Below, one piece after another: positions 23,649 through 35,765 of a stretch of 64,000 nucleotides of DNA (position 1 is its first letter; each line of letters starts with the position of its first letter). Position numbers and translations under genes: made by a program. The DNA is taken from assembly GCA_026874595.1 (NCBI GenBank), contig CM049315.1:60014889-60078888 (forward strand), given 5' to 3'. The notes beneath the pieces are model-generated. The model was not told where the DNA came from and searched no databases. It was given only the letters and a program-made list of their open reading frames with translations. Origin of the DNA: Sipunculus nudus (Eukaryota; Annelida; Sipuncula; Golfingiida; Sipunculidae).

Positions 23649-23944
23649 GTCTGTTCTTAATGCAACCTGTGCTGGACTCCAGTAAGCCAGCCAGGGGTCA
23701 GTTTACTAGTGCCTGCCAGCCTGGAAGTTATGTATGTCTTATTAAAATAAAATATTGTTTGGACTACAGTCAAGAATTCAAGTTACAAAAATACTTAATA
23801 ACTAGACATTTCTTGGCACCGCAGGTGCCAGAGTATCCCCAGACCCCCTTTATAAATAGACCCTATTTTTAGCAGCATATACTGACACTTGGCATATTCA
23901 TTGTTTCTTCCATCTAACAATCCACAATCTTGTTAAAGATGTTG

Positions 23945-25165
23945 GTCCTGTGACCTTGATCTTTTTAAAGATGTGTCCTGTGACCTTGACCTGTGACCTC
24001 ATGACCCCAAAATCAAATCTGGTCTTGCTTTTCCAATGGGACATATGCAAGTTAAGTTTGAAATCTATACATCAATAAAGCAGGAATTATCACCCAGAAA
24101 CTAATTTTTTGACAGATGGCTCCTGTGACCTTCACCTTTGACCTTGTGACCTCAAAATTGATAGTGTTCTTCCTCTCTTGGCAGGAGAACTATATGTGCA
24201 AGATGAAAGATCTGAGATGAAATGTTTGGATGAAAATGCATCCACAATCTTTTTAAAGAGGTTTCCTGTGACCTTGACCTTTGACCTCATGACCCCAAAA
24301 TCAATTCAGGTCTTGCTTTTCCAAAGGGTCAAATACATGTCGAGTTTGAAATCCATACATCAATAAAAGAAGGAATTATCATCCAGAAACTAATTTTTGG
24401 ACAGATGGCTCCTGTGACCTTCACCTTTGACCTTGTGACCTCAAAATTGATAGGGTTCTTCCTCTCTTGGCAGGTGAACTATATGTGCAAGATGAAAGAT
24501 CTGAGATGAAATGTTTGGCTGAAAATGCATCCACATCTTTTTAAAGGTGTGTCCTGTGACCTTGACCTTTGACCTCATAACCGCAAAATCAATTTGGGTC
24601 TTGCTTTTCCAATGGGACATATACAAGTCAAGTTTGAAATCTATACATCAGTAAAAGCAGGAATTATCATCCAGAAACTAAATTTTGGACTGATGGCTCC
24701 TGTGACCTTCACCTTTGACCTTGTGACCTCACAATTGATAGGGGTCTTCCACTCTTAGCAGTTGAACTATATGTGCAAGATGAAAGATCTGAGATGAAAT
24801 ATTTGGCTGAAAATGCATCCACATCTTTTTAAAAAGGTTTCCTGTGACCTTGACCTTTGACCTCATAACCTAAAAATCAATTTGGGTCTTGCTTTTCCAA
24901 TGGGACATATACAAGTCAAGTTTGAAATCAATACATCAATAAAAGCAGGAATTATCATCCAGAAACTAATTTTTGGACAGATAGCTCCTGTCGCCTTGAC
25001 CTTTGACCTTGTGACCCCAAAATTTATATGGATCATCCACTACTGGCAAGTGAGCTATATATTCAAGATGGAAGACCTAAGATGAAAGTTTGGCTTAAAA
25101 TGCATCCACAGTATCTTTTAAAATGCCAGTCCAGTGACCTTGACCTGTGACCTCATGACCCTAGA
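23945..25165 (+). repeat. P4 tandem core: 145-bp monomers with TGACCT clusters
   Basis: Two monomer types alternate about every 140-148 bp. Type A carries TGACCTTGACCTTTGACCTC (near 24270, 24557, 24845). Type B carries TGACCTTCACCTTTGACCTT then GTGACCTC (near 24415, 24705, 24992). The dimer is about 287 bp. Recurrent short frames (for example 24178-24366 and 24882-25085) follow from the repeat. Confidence 0.85.
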
Positions 25166-25753
25166 ACCTATAGGGTTCTTACTTTAGTGGTGGGCCATAC
25201 ATAAGTCATGTTTGAAATCCATATGGCTATCAACACTGGAGATATCATAAGAGGTGTGTGATTTTCACCATATATGGCAATATTCAAGGTCAAGGCCACT
25301 ATCATAGGAAAGGTAATGACCCCAATTTAAATAAACATCATCCCATAACCCATACCTATGTATATGCATAATATAAAAGAAATCTGTCCATTAGTTTTTG
25401 ACTTATAATGCTCACAGTACTGTAAGGTGGCAATTTTGGGGGTATTAAACGGCACAAAAACAAGTAAAGAATAACAGGTGGCGCCACCAGTTTCTGGAAC
25501 ATGACAACCCTATCCATGATCTTCCATCAACTTGATTTTGGGATAAATCCATGCAAGATTTCTTGAGATATTAAAGAATTTGTGTGATTTTCCCCAAAAT
25601 TGGACCTATTCAAGGTCAAGGACACTCTCCTAGTAAAGGTCATGACCTCATTTTAAATAGGCGTCGTCCTCTCACCCATATCTATACATATACCAAGTTT
25701 GGTAAAGTTCCGTGAAATATTTTTTGGGTTATCGCGCCAACAAGATTTATATG

Positions 25754-25774
25754 CGGCGGCGGCGGCGGCGGCGG
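25754..25774 (+). repeat. (CGG)7 microsatellite before P4 3' hairpin
   Basis: Seven CGG units. The same site has 5 and 3 units in the two 3' modules of the other P4 copy, and 10 in the P3 element. Confidence 0.95.
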
Positions 25775-25820
25775 GACCGGTATGAAAACATAGTATCCCC
25801 CGACTTTGTCTGGGGATACA

Positions 25821-27201
25821 ATGATCAGGTCTTCCTCAGAATAACTTTGATCAGATTTGTTGATCATTACATTAGCCTGTTCAGTATGAACTGCATTAAC
25901 ATTTTAGCCCTGCCAAGGTCATGTTTTCAACACTGTCTATTTGTTCCTTGGTTTCCTTGTTAGCAGGGCAACACAAAAGTGACCAAACCGATGTCGAAGA
26001 AATTTATAGAGGGGTAGAACATAGGAAAAGGAGGCTCCATTAAAGGGCCTATTACAATATCTGACGTCTATCTAAGAGGCCAATTTCATTATTTGATGTC
26101 TATACTGAGGATAATCCCCTGAAAATTTTATAAAAATAGGCCAGAAACCCAGGTTGCACAATATAGAGGGTGTTTGTTTTGTTTATATCCACATGTTTAT
26201 AATGTGTCGGGGTCCAGCCAAAATAATTCAAACACATTCAAGAATGACAGCCATCTGACAAACTATAGCTTTGCAAATGGGGATTTGCAACAAGAGACTT
26301 TTCAGCTTCCACATATGCAACCTACTGAATGCCTTTTTTCTGGATTTCTGTATGTTGACATGGGTGCATGTACTGTGATAACTACCAGCTTGTTCATACA
26401 CTAGCTTATATATTCATCACAGAAGGGTAACAAGAACTTTTCTTGTCAGGAATAACCTGCAGTTCATTCACATGTAGGCAGATCAAACCAGAATTCACAT
26501 ACTGTCTACAGATGAGGCAAGTGAATAGCTAGCTTTGATGTTAAGTTCAGAACTGTACAGACATAGCAGATCTGGTAAGCTTGCTTTACCTCGGCATAGG
26601 TATGGGCTCTACTTGGTGGCATTCTAGTTAATGTGATGGAGGTGAACAATGCATTTTGGACTGTACCTGAAACTACACTTGACCTGGTCTGGACTACTGG
26701 TTTAACAGGGTGCTCGGATGTGCTGCCTGTAACTGCTGTCACAGGGTTACAGACACCTGCAAGGCCCTGCTTCTTCCTGAAGCTACTGATAATATATTAT
26801 CAGTCTCTCATCTCTGTCAGCAGCACATAAATAACAAGCCACATCCCTCATCAAGGTGGGGCAACCATAATACCAGCAATCACACTGATCCAAACATCTT
26901 GTTTTTAATCTTAAAACTCTGAGTAAATGTTAGGGAATTGTTGTGTTGTGAGACCTGGAGGACCTGGAGTTATTTAGCCCTGAGACTGGTTGAAAAAGGC
27001 ATGTGTCCAACAGAGCTCACATGATTTATTAATATATTAAAGCAAGTACAAAAAGTGTCTTCATCATCACAGACCAGCCTGAAGTATTGATTAAGTGAAG
27101 GTATGATGCTATCAGATAAACATCATCATCATCCTTGTCAGAATATGAAGCATCCCCTGTCATGTCAACAATAGTTCCAGGATTTAGAAAAGTAGCCTGG
27201 T
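25821..27201. other. No gene recognised
   Basis: Short frames only (for example 26174-26404, 26506-26742 minus), none with a motif I recognise. Confidence 0.5.
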
Positions 27202-27327
27202 CAGGGGCAGATCCAGTATTTATAAAAAGGGGGTTCCAATCCAGGATGACTAATAACAGACCGCAGAAATTGATCTGAAACCCTTCAAAAGGAAATCGGG
27301 GGCCTGGACTTCTTGGATCTGCTTCTG
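27202..27327 (+). mobile_element. Short MITE-like copy
   Basis: It begins CAGGGGCAGATCCAG and ends GGATCTGCTTCTG, imperfect inverted ends. A G-run follows the left end and GGGGGCCTGGAC precedes the right end. This matches a common hAT-like MITE layout in animals (CAGGGGCGGATCC ends). No clear target-site duplication is visible. Confidence 0.5.
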
Positions 27328-29370
27328 CTGGTGGTTAAGGTGTAGGTTCAAACCCTTGCAGTAATTCAATGGTAAACAGTGAAATCTCAATAGAACTTTA
27401 TTAATTTGTTCTAATGTCTTAATGACACATCATGACTTCTGGATTATTCCATATAAAAACCCAAAATCCACTATGCTCAATAAAAATAACTTCATTGTTC
27501 TTTCTCTTAAAATATTCAGTGCCATTAAAAGGACATACGGTAGACCCATTTTTTAAGTAAAACTACGAAACAGAAAAAAAGAACGATTCAATGTCTTTAT
27601 GTTTCCAACAGAATTCTATCACAATTTTCAATATTTACCATAATATATGACAGCCTTAACTCCAATGAATGGAACACAAAACCTAATCATCACCTCATCT
27701 TATAAGTGATCAATTATATAAAAAAAAATTACAGGGCAGACCTTACAAGGTATGCACCTTTTGTAAAATCCAATACTAAGATATGCTATGATTATCAAGG
27801 ATACAAAAGTTGATGACCATGGTATCCTTATCATTGATGCTGAGCTACTCTTATCATCTCTAGCTGTCAATACAATCTGGTATCACTACCTCACTGTGCA
27901 TGTTCTCAGTATTTCAGTTTTATATTTATTCCATTGTATCCACTAGGAGGTAGGCCCAGTCACTGAGATCTCATCAGCATTATCTGTCTAGATATCTAAG
28001 AACTACAAAGACTTGTCCATCTTTCTCTGGGATCTCCATTCAAAATTATACCAAGATGTATGTATTGCTGCAACTGGGCATATAGTTTCCTCAGAACACT
28101 CCACTTCAGGATTTTAACAGTTAACAAACTGGTTGTCTTATGGATCATAATATCAAATTTTCAGTCCACCCTGTCCTTGGTATTCATATGTTATGCTGTC
28201 ATCAGATCAGATAATGAACTGCCCTCTATGCCTTGGCTGGATAGGACTGTGGTGAGGGGCAGACAGCCCAGCAAGCAGCACTGTATTCATTAGAATCAAG
28301 AGAACTACTGCTCAGTCAATAAAGAACACAAATCTGTTCTCCAATTATCCTGAGTTTATCCAAGTCCTAGGTAAGTGGAAACCCTCGGCAGCAGGCCAGA
28401 CATTCACTCCTCCAATCACTGTCAGGACAAGAGGCTGGGGCTGACACCCAATGCATTGGAGAAAACATTTCACTTTCAGTTCATCTGTCTGGAAAATCTT
28501 TTAACAAATTCAGAGTCTATTTACCATCCTATCTTCTTATACCAGGCTGATTATAATTTATATCATGTCATCAAAACAACATTCAATGATTTGTTATATA
28601 CTTTTGACACTGAGATATTCCAACATTTTCAGCATAATCATTCCTTTGCCTTTTACATAAATGTTTCAGTTACATGCAGGCATATATCCAAACAGGAAAC
28701 CTGATCACATTTCTGCCCGATATCTTTCAGATTTTATTAATCAAGAATTTCAAACCATATATGTCCTCTTACATGGCATAATGTCATTATAATGATGCTG
28801 GTGTTTTGGTTCCTGACAAAATTCTTCTCAATGTTTGAACATGACAACACAGGGTACCAATAGCTCATATAATTGTTATCCCAGAAGGTCGGCATCTCTC
28901 ACAGTGAATGTCTCACCCATGAATACCAACCACTGACAATACAGTCAGGAGATATGAAATACAAATATTGATCAAATTGAACTGGCTGGGGCTGGCACTG
29001 CTACGCTGCCAGTCTACTGTAGCAGGTTTCTGCTGCCGGTTTATGTGCCCTTGGTGTGAAAAATTTCACAAAGGTCTCCTTAAGAAACACGCAATAAAAC
29101 ATGAGAGGTGACGGACACTGGGAGGGAGCCTGACAAATGAAATGAGGAGAAGCAGAAGTCTCATCTGCCCACAGCCTGGCAAAATGCATGCTATATACAA
29201 AAAGCAAAACATAAGAGTGCTTGCTGCAAACAGCAGAGCACTCAGTGCACGCTACTGAGAGCAGGACACAATACCTGCTACTAGCAGCAGGACAAAATGC
29301 ACACAGCAAACAGCAAGACAATTGATGCTACAGCAGTATGACAAAGAAACTGAACAAAAAACATGAAACA
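27328..29370. other. No gene recognised
   Basis: AT-rich sequence. From about 29020 it becomes CAGCA-rich and grades into the tandem array downstream. Confidence 0.5.
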
Positions 29371-29399
29371 GAGTACCAAATGCCGGTTGCAATCAACAA

Positions 29400-29625
29400 A
29401 CAACAGAATGCCTTCTGCAAACACAACACAGTATGCCTTCTGCAATCAACATAGCACAGAATGCCTGCTGCAAACAACAAACCACAGATTGCCTGCTGCA
29501 ATCAACACAGCACTGAATACCTGCTGCAATCAGCAAACACAGAATGCCTGCTGCAATCAACAAAGCACAGAAAAGATGCTGCAATCAACAATCACAGAGT
29601 GCATGCTACAAACAGCAGAGCAAGA
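29400..29625 (+). repeat. 28-bp tandem repeat
   Basis: 'gaatgcctgctgcaatcaac' and variants recur at about 29406, 29431, 29459, 29487, 29515 and 29542 (25-28-bp steps), decaying at both ends. Frames on both strands here (29363-29662 plus, 29393-29584 minus) are by-products of the Gln/Asn-type repeat. Confidence 0.85.
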
Positions 29626-30500
29626 AATAAATGCTACATACAAACAAGGGACCCATGGGTAACGGCGCTCAGCTGTTATATATGATAAAAAATATGATTT
29701 GGGTAGGAGGCACATGCTTGTTTTGTGTGGTAATAAATATAAGCTTTATTATGAGTTGTTGGTGTTTAGCTTATGTATGATTTTGATAGTATCTTTGGAG
29801 ACAGGGAAGAGGATTGATTTCATTTATTTTATTAACAAATTGAGTGCTATTGTCACACAGATTTTGACTTGGCCATATAACTTATAAGCAGCACATATAA
29901 TAAAAGAGTTTAACTATTTATTAAACTTTAATAACAAATATTGTGCCAATATAATTTTTATTAAAAAAAATAATAAGAAAATCACATGATTTTTTAAAAT
30001 AAAATATAACTGAAACGATTATTGAAATAATATTACAGAATATATTCATGAATGCATTCATGAATACATTTTGAAAGTATCTGCACTGGTATTCAAATAC
30101 TTTCATATTTACCTGAATTCCCATTCTTATGCAATAAAATTTTTTAATGCAGTACATATTTATATTCATATAAAAATATATTTGCAAAGCATTCGCACCA
30201 TGTCTAGTATTTATTTAGTTTTAGCCAAAAAATGATGTTGTGAATCCAGAATATACAAAATTCACAAATTTAAATAATGATCAAAAGGATCTGGTTTTAT
30301 GGCTTTTATTTATGTTAAAAAAATAAATGTAATATATTCACTTTAGACTACTTTCACATCAATCTACACACTAGACACAGTAGGAATCTAGATTAATATT
30401 ATCAACTGCATCTTTGTCTATCATTAATTTCCTTCATATGATCCCTAATGATTAGTAATGAATAATATGATTAATTTTTTTATCATTAAAATTTCACTGA

Positions 30501-33132
30501 ACAAGGGACCTATGGGTCACGACGCTCAGCTGTTATATATGATAAAAAAATATTATTTAGAAATGAGGCACATGCTGGTTTTGTGTGGTAATAAATATAA
30601 GCTGTATTATGAGTCGTTGTTGTTTAGCTTATGTATGATTTTGATAGTACCTTTGGAGACAGGGAAGAGGATTTATTTCATTTATTTTATTAACAAATGG
30701 AGTACTACTGTCACACAGATTTTGACTTGGCCATATAACTTATAAGCAGAACATATAATATAAGAGTTTAACTATTTATTAAAAAAATTACAAATATTGT
30801 CCCAAATATAATTTTTATTAAAAATAATAAGAGAATCATATGATTTTTTAAAATGAAATATAATTGATATGATTATTAAAATAATATTAAAGAATATATT
30901 CATGAATGCATTCATGAATACATTTTGAAAGTATTTGCACGAGTATTCATATACTTTCATTTTTACCTGAATTCCCATTCTTTATGCAAGAAATTTTATA
31001 ATGGAGTACATAATCATATTCGTATTTAAATACAATTACAAAGTATTCGCACCATGTCTGGTATTTATTCAGTTTTCATCAAACAATGATGTTGAGAATC
31101 CAGAATATACAAATTTCACACATTTAAATAATGATCATTAGTACCTGGTTTTATGGCTTTTATTTATATTAAAAAATAACTGTAAAAAATTCATTTTGGA
31201 CTAATTTCACATCAATGTACACACTAGACACAGTAGGAATCTAGATTAATATTATCAACTGCATCTTTGTCTATCATTAATTTCCTTCATATAATCCTTA
31301 ATGATTAGTAATGAATAATATGATTTACTTCTTTATCATTAAAAATGAACTGAAAAATGCCATAGGTGACTGCATGGTGTTATTTGGAATATGTGACATT
31401 CTACCCATCGATTCAAGATTCTTATATCATCAGTAACTGCAAGTTAATTTCCTGTTATTATAAACTAACAAATTCCTTTTCTATTTTTCTTTAATTTGTT
31501 ATTAAAAACCAATAAAAATTTATTAATTTATTGTTTATTGTTATGTTGTTGGTTAAAACTACTAGATGAGTTGGGTTGAACACCTGGATCAACTGTGGCT
31601 GGCCATAAGCTGCCTGGATTCTCCCCTCAAGCGTGCATCATTTGATGAGAGGTCAACAAGGTCAACATACAGGTGACTCAAGAGGGGCTGGAGAGAGCCA
31701 AAGTCTGACAGGGTCTCATAAAAAACATTAATAAAAGCTACAATATTTGGCAAATTTCTTTCAGCTTTCTAAACTAAAAAGCTGAAATCCTTATGTGTGC
31801 ATGATATTAAAATTATTTCAACAGTGCTCACGGGAAACAAACGTGCCTTGGTCACAGTTGGGCAAAATTTAAGGTACTAATTTTATATTTATACTAATAA
31901 CTTATAAAATTTGAAAAATTCAGAACTAATTTTGGGTATTCAATTGAATCTTGATTAAATAATGTTACATACCTGACAAAAAAAATCTCTAGCTTCAGCA
32001 ATGCCCTTGTTAAGGGAGTAAATATATTTCTTGATTTTTTACAAAGTGCATTATGTTTGGGCCCATAACTTAAAAAATATACACAATACTGACATCATTT
32101 CTGGCATGTGCATAGTGAATGTATAGAAAAATATGTATATAACATATGATCAAAGTCAGATCAGTGGTTTTGATATTAGGCAGTCTTAAAGTGTAACATT
32201 GGGTTTTTAATGGAAAAATGAAGTTTTTCATTGATATCTCGAAGGAATTAAGTCCTAGTGACCAAATTCTTGGCATGGTAGGGGATTTTGGAAAAATCTA
32301 ACTGTATGCCAAATTTAAGGAACTTACAGCTGAAGCTCGGGAGCTGAGCTCTAGCAAACTGCATAACACTAGCAATATGTGACATGGTGCTTGAAAACTT
32401 GAATAAAATCTACAGTTTTTGATCAACTGGTTTCAAATTTTTGGTGTTAACAGTTGAAATGCTAACAAAAACATGCTCAGAAAATTAAATCCACAGCAGT
32501 TACAGCAAAAAAAACGTGCCATGGTCAAAGTTGGGCAAAATTTTAGGTACCAATTTTTTATTTTTGCTAATATTTTTAAAAATTTAAAAGATTTTGATCT
32601 AATTTTGGGTATACAATTTAATTTTGATTAATAAAAGTAATATTACTGGAAAAAAAGTGCTTAGCTGTAACAAGTTTTGTGTTAAGTGATAAAATTTCTT
32701 TCCTGATTATTTACAAAATGCATTATGTTTGGGCCCATAACTTTTTTAAATTAAATAATACAGACCTAATTTCTGGCATGTACATAGGAATTATATAGAG
32801 GATTATTTATAGGAAATATGAGGAAAAACAGATGAGTGGTTTTGATATTAGGCAGTCCTAAAGTGTGAAAATAGGTTTTTAATAAAAAATTGAGGTTTTT
32901 CCTTAATTTCTCAAAGGAATGAAGTCGCAAAGACCCAGTTTTCGGCTTGGTAGGAGATCTTGGGGACATCTAACATTATGCTGAATTTTGGATTCCTAGG
33001 TCTTACGGTTTCAAAAATGTGCCACATCTATGGACGGACGGACGGACGGACGGACGGACGGACAGACGGACGGACGACGGACAATGGACCACGACTATAG
33101 CTCAGATGACTTATAGTCAGCTGAGCTAAAAA
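30501..33132 (+). mobile_element. P1-family element (inner, young)
   Basis: Complete copy, very close to 9534-12025 throughout, with a longer (GGAC)n stretch at about 33032-33085. It inserted into another P1 copy between an A-run and T, with no visible target-site duplication. This agrees with rolling-circle (Helitron/Helentron) insertion rather than cut-and-paste. Confidence 0.85.
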
Positions 33133-33545
33133 TACCATAGGTGACTGCATGGTGTTATTTGGAATAAAATTGACATTGACATTCTATCCATCCATACAAG
33201 ATTCTTACATCATTAGTAACTGCAAGTTAATTTTCTGTTACTCATCAACTAACAAATTCCTTTTCTATAAATTTTTCTTTAATTTTTTATTAAAAAAAAA
33301 CAATACAAAATTATTAATTTATTGTTTATTGTTATGTTGTTTTTCAAAACAACTACTAGATGAGTTGGGTTGGACACCTGGATCAACTGTGGCTGGGCAT
33401 TAGCTGCCTGGCTGCCCCAGTGTATGCTTCGCTCAAGCATGCATAATCCAATGAAAGGTCAACAAGGTCAACATACAGGTGACTGAAGAGGGGCTGGATT
33501 AAGCCTGGGTCTGACATGGTCTCATAAAAACATTAATAAAAGCTG

Positions 33546-34716
33546 TGAAAACAACGCTGGTCAGCTTAACTAAATTTCAAAATTACTGAAGTTACCTTGT
33601 TGAGATACGCACATATAGCAAACATGACACGTGAAAATGAGTGATTTTAAAGTGAAATTAAAATGGCCGGTCGAGGTAAGCAAGTTTTTCCCTCAAGAAA
33701 GTTTCCGTGCGGGGAGCCATCTTGTCAAGGTAGCTCTCGCGCAAGGCACACTGGGATGGAATTAGTGGCTGTTCCGTTTACCACCCGCCGCGTACAGCCG
33801 TTCAAAATATTCTTAGCAAAACACCACGGCTTTTCAGCACATGGCGGCACTCAAACTTGATTTTAAAACGATCGTCAGCCATTGTGCATCTCTTTACGAT
33901 GTCAGCTTTTTATTCATTTTACTTTCTAAACAAATAATTGTTGCTAAATAATGCTGCAAATGAGTTTAAAGTAGGCATTTATTTCATTGTTACTTGACCA
34001 TGCCCAACAAAGTGGGCCGCTGTGTTACAGAAGGGGTGTTTTAAACGTATTTTTTGGTGACAATTACCAAGATTTTAATAACAAGTTATATATTGCTTGA
34101 AAGATATACATGTCAAGGTTCTACATGTATACCACGAGCCGTGATTAAGTTCGTGCAGGTTGAAAATCTGACAGTTTCAGCAGTCTTAGCCATGCATTAT
34201 GTGGCCCCCTGAACGCTACTGCGTGATGGTGCGTAATAGTGGATAGTATTCAGGCTTTTTGCTTCAATAAATATACATATAATCCTCAATTCAGTGTTCA
34301 TACTATGGTCTTTGACAATTGCATGTACATGCAAAGAAGCGTTTTGATGCATACAAGAATCGTTTTGCGTAACCAAAATTCAAACGAAACGATAGTTCGG
34401 GGAATCTTTCTTTTTCTGATAAATGCCTGCCCATCCATGTGCAAAATTTGTTAGTAACATACAAATATTTTGTCCCTATCTTGAGCGTTTAATATATTTA
34501 ATATACGTAAGCTGGCAACATATTTAACCTCTGTAATTAATACTTTTTATTCTATTATCGCTACCCTCAGGCCAGAGACGTAGTCGGGGTGTGGCCTTTA
34601 TGGGGGGTTTTGGGTATTTGGACCTTAGTGGGAGCTCCTGTAAGAGACCTTGCAAACTCAGGGTGCGGCTTTAAATAGACGTGCAGCCATAAAAACAAGA
34701 TTTACGGTAAACTTGA
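33546..34716 (+). other. Foreign segment in outer P1; possible captured promoter/first exon
   Basis: Compared with the copy at 9.5 kb, about 640 bp (about 10652-11288) is replaced by about 1.17 kb unrelated to any P copy. It is locally CpG-rich (33660-33880). It contains AAAATGGCCGGTCGAG followed by GTAAGC (33660-33680), which reads as a start codon in good context plus a splice-donor-like site, and nearby CCATCTTG and ATGGCGGC, which resemble YY1-type sites. A pyrimidine-rich stretch ending CCCTCAG lies at 34570. A repeat-like GTGCGGCTTTAAATAGACGT near 34661-34680 argues that part is another old transposon. The exon reading is tentative. Confidence 0.4.
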
Positions 34717-35389
34717 TGTGACATGGTGCTTGAAAACTTGAATAAAATCTACAGTACTTACAGGAAAAAAACGTGCCATGGTCAAACTTGGACAAAAATT
34801 TAAGGTACCAATTTTATATTTTTGCCAATATTTAAAAAAATTTAACAGATTTTGATCTAATTTTTGGTATACAATTAAATTTTGATCAATTAAAGTTGTA
34901 TTACTGAAAAAAAGTTCCTACCTTCAGCACTTTTGGTCTTAAGTGACCAAATATCTTTCCTGATTTTTTTACAAAGTCCATTATGTTTAGGCCAATGACT
35001 TTTTTAAATTAAATAAAACTGACTTAATTTCTGGCATGTACATAGGAAATATATAGAGGAATATTTATGGTAATTATGAAGAAAACCAGATAAGTGGTTT
35101 TGATATTAGGCAGTCCTGAAGTGTGAAAATAGATTTCTAATAAAAAATTTAGGTTTTTCCTTAATATCTCCAAGGAACGAAGTCCTATTGCCCCAATTTT
35201 CGACATGGTAGGAGAATTTGGGGACATCTAACTGTATGGCGAATTTCAGATTCATAGGTCTAATGGTGTTGAAATGTGCCAGTCTTATGGACGGATATCC
35301 GGACAGACGGATGGACGGACGGACAGACAATGGACCACGACTATAGCTCAGATGACTTATAGTCAGCTGAGCTAAAAACACCATTCCTC

Positions 35390-35765
35390 CTAAAAGTTAG
35401 TAAAACATGCAATAGCTGCAAAAAACATAAACATAAATAATTTTCTCTGAGATGTCTGAAGGCATGTCTGCCCTCTGCATTGGGTAGCATTTGAAAAGAT
35501 TCAGGAAAAAAGCCTCACCAATCTTGTTATGTTTGGCATCAAACAATAAGTTAAATTTTGCTATAATGCTTTATACTCAGTTATTTCTAGCTTGAGAGGT
35601 CTAATTTTCTGCAAGGGGCAGCATTTGATAAGCTTTCAGTAACACAATTGCAAGTCTCATTAAATCTTGTTATGTTTGGTGTCAAAAAGATTAGGTGAGA
35701 TTTTGCTAAAATGCTTATAACCTTTAAAGGCTTTTCTGCTAGACAGGTCTAGTCTGTGTGTTTTT
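35390..35765 (+). repeat. Two-unit tandem repeat, 143-bp period
   Basis: ATCTTGTTATGTTTGG at 35521 recurs at 35664, with matching TTTTGCTA(A/T)AATGCTT blocks after each. The period equals that of the P2-P4 monomers, so this may be an old HINE core. Confidence 0.65.

Larger units (their letters stand above)
23801..25820 (+). mobile_element. P4-family HINE/pearl-like element
   Basis: The 5' end is ACTAGACATTTC, followed by the hairpin TGGCACC-GCA-GGTGCCA and then GTATCCCCAGAC. The 3' end is (CGG)7, ACCGGTATG, then a hairpin GTATCCCC...GGGGATAC whose GTCTGGGGATAC is the exact inverted repeat of the 5' GTATCCCCAGAC. The core is a tandem array rich in TGACCT half-sites (about 23945-25160). One GGTGGCGCCACC palindrome sits near 25480, linking the family to P2 and P3. 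No coding capacity. Confidence 0.8.
29644..35378 (+). mobile_element. P1-family element (outer), interrupted twice
   Basis: The 5' end ACAAGGGACCCATGGGTAAC lies at 29644 and the 3' end TCAGCTGAGCTAAAAA at 35378, preceded by a GGAC microsatellite (about 35288-35330). A complete younger P1 copy (30501-33132) sits inside. On either side of it the outer element reads ...CACTGA and TACCATAGGTGACTGC, which are contiguous in the copy at 9.5 kb. A second segment (about 33546-34716) has no counterpart in other P1 copies. Outside these, the sequence aligns with the reference copy but is more diverged. Confidence 0.8.

Noticed and set aside
27327-27370. tRNA or SINE box B-like GGTTCAAACCC after GGTTAAGG
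   Set aside because: The spacing between the A- and B-like boxes is far too short for a tRNA, and no cloverleaf can be drawn.
33660-33860. Histone H2A-like start (MAGRGK) of the 65-codon frame
   Set aside because: Similarity stops after about six residues; a splice-donor-like GTAAGC overlaps it, so the frame beyond is probably not coding.
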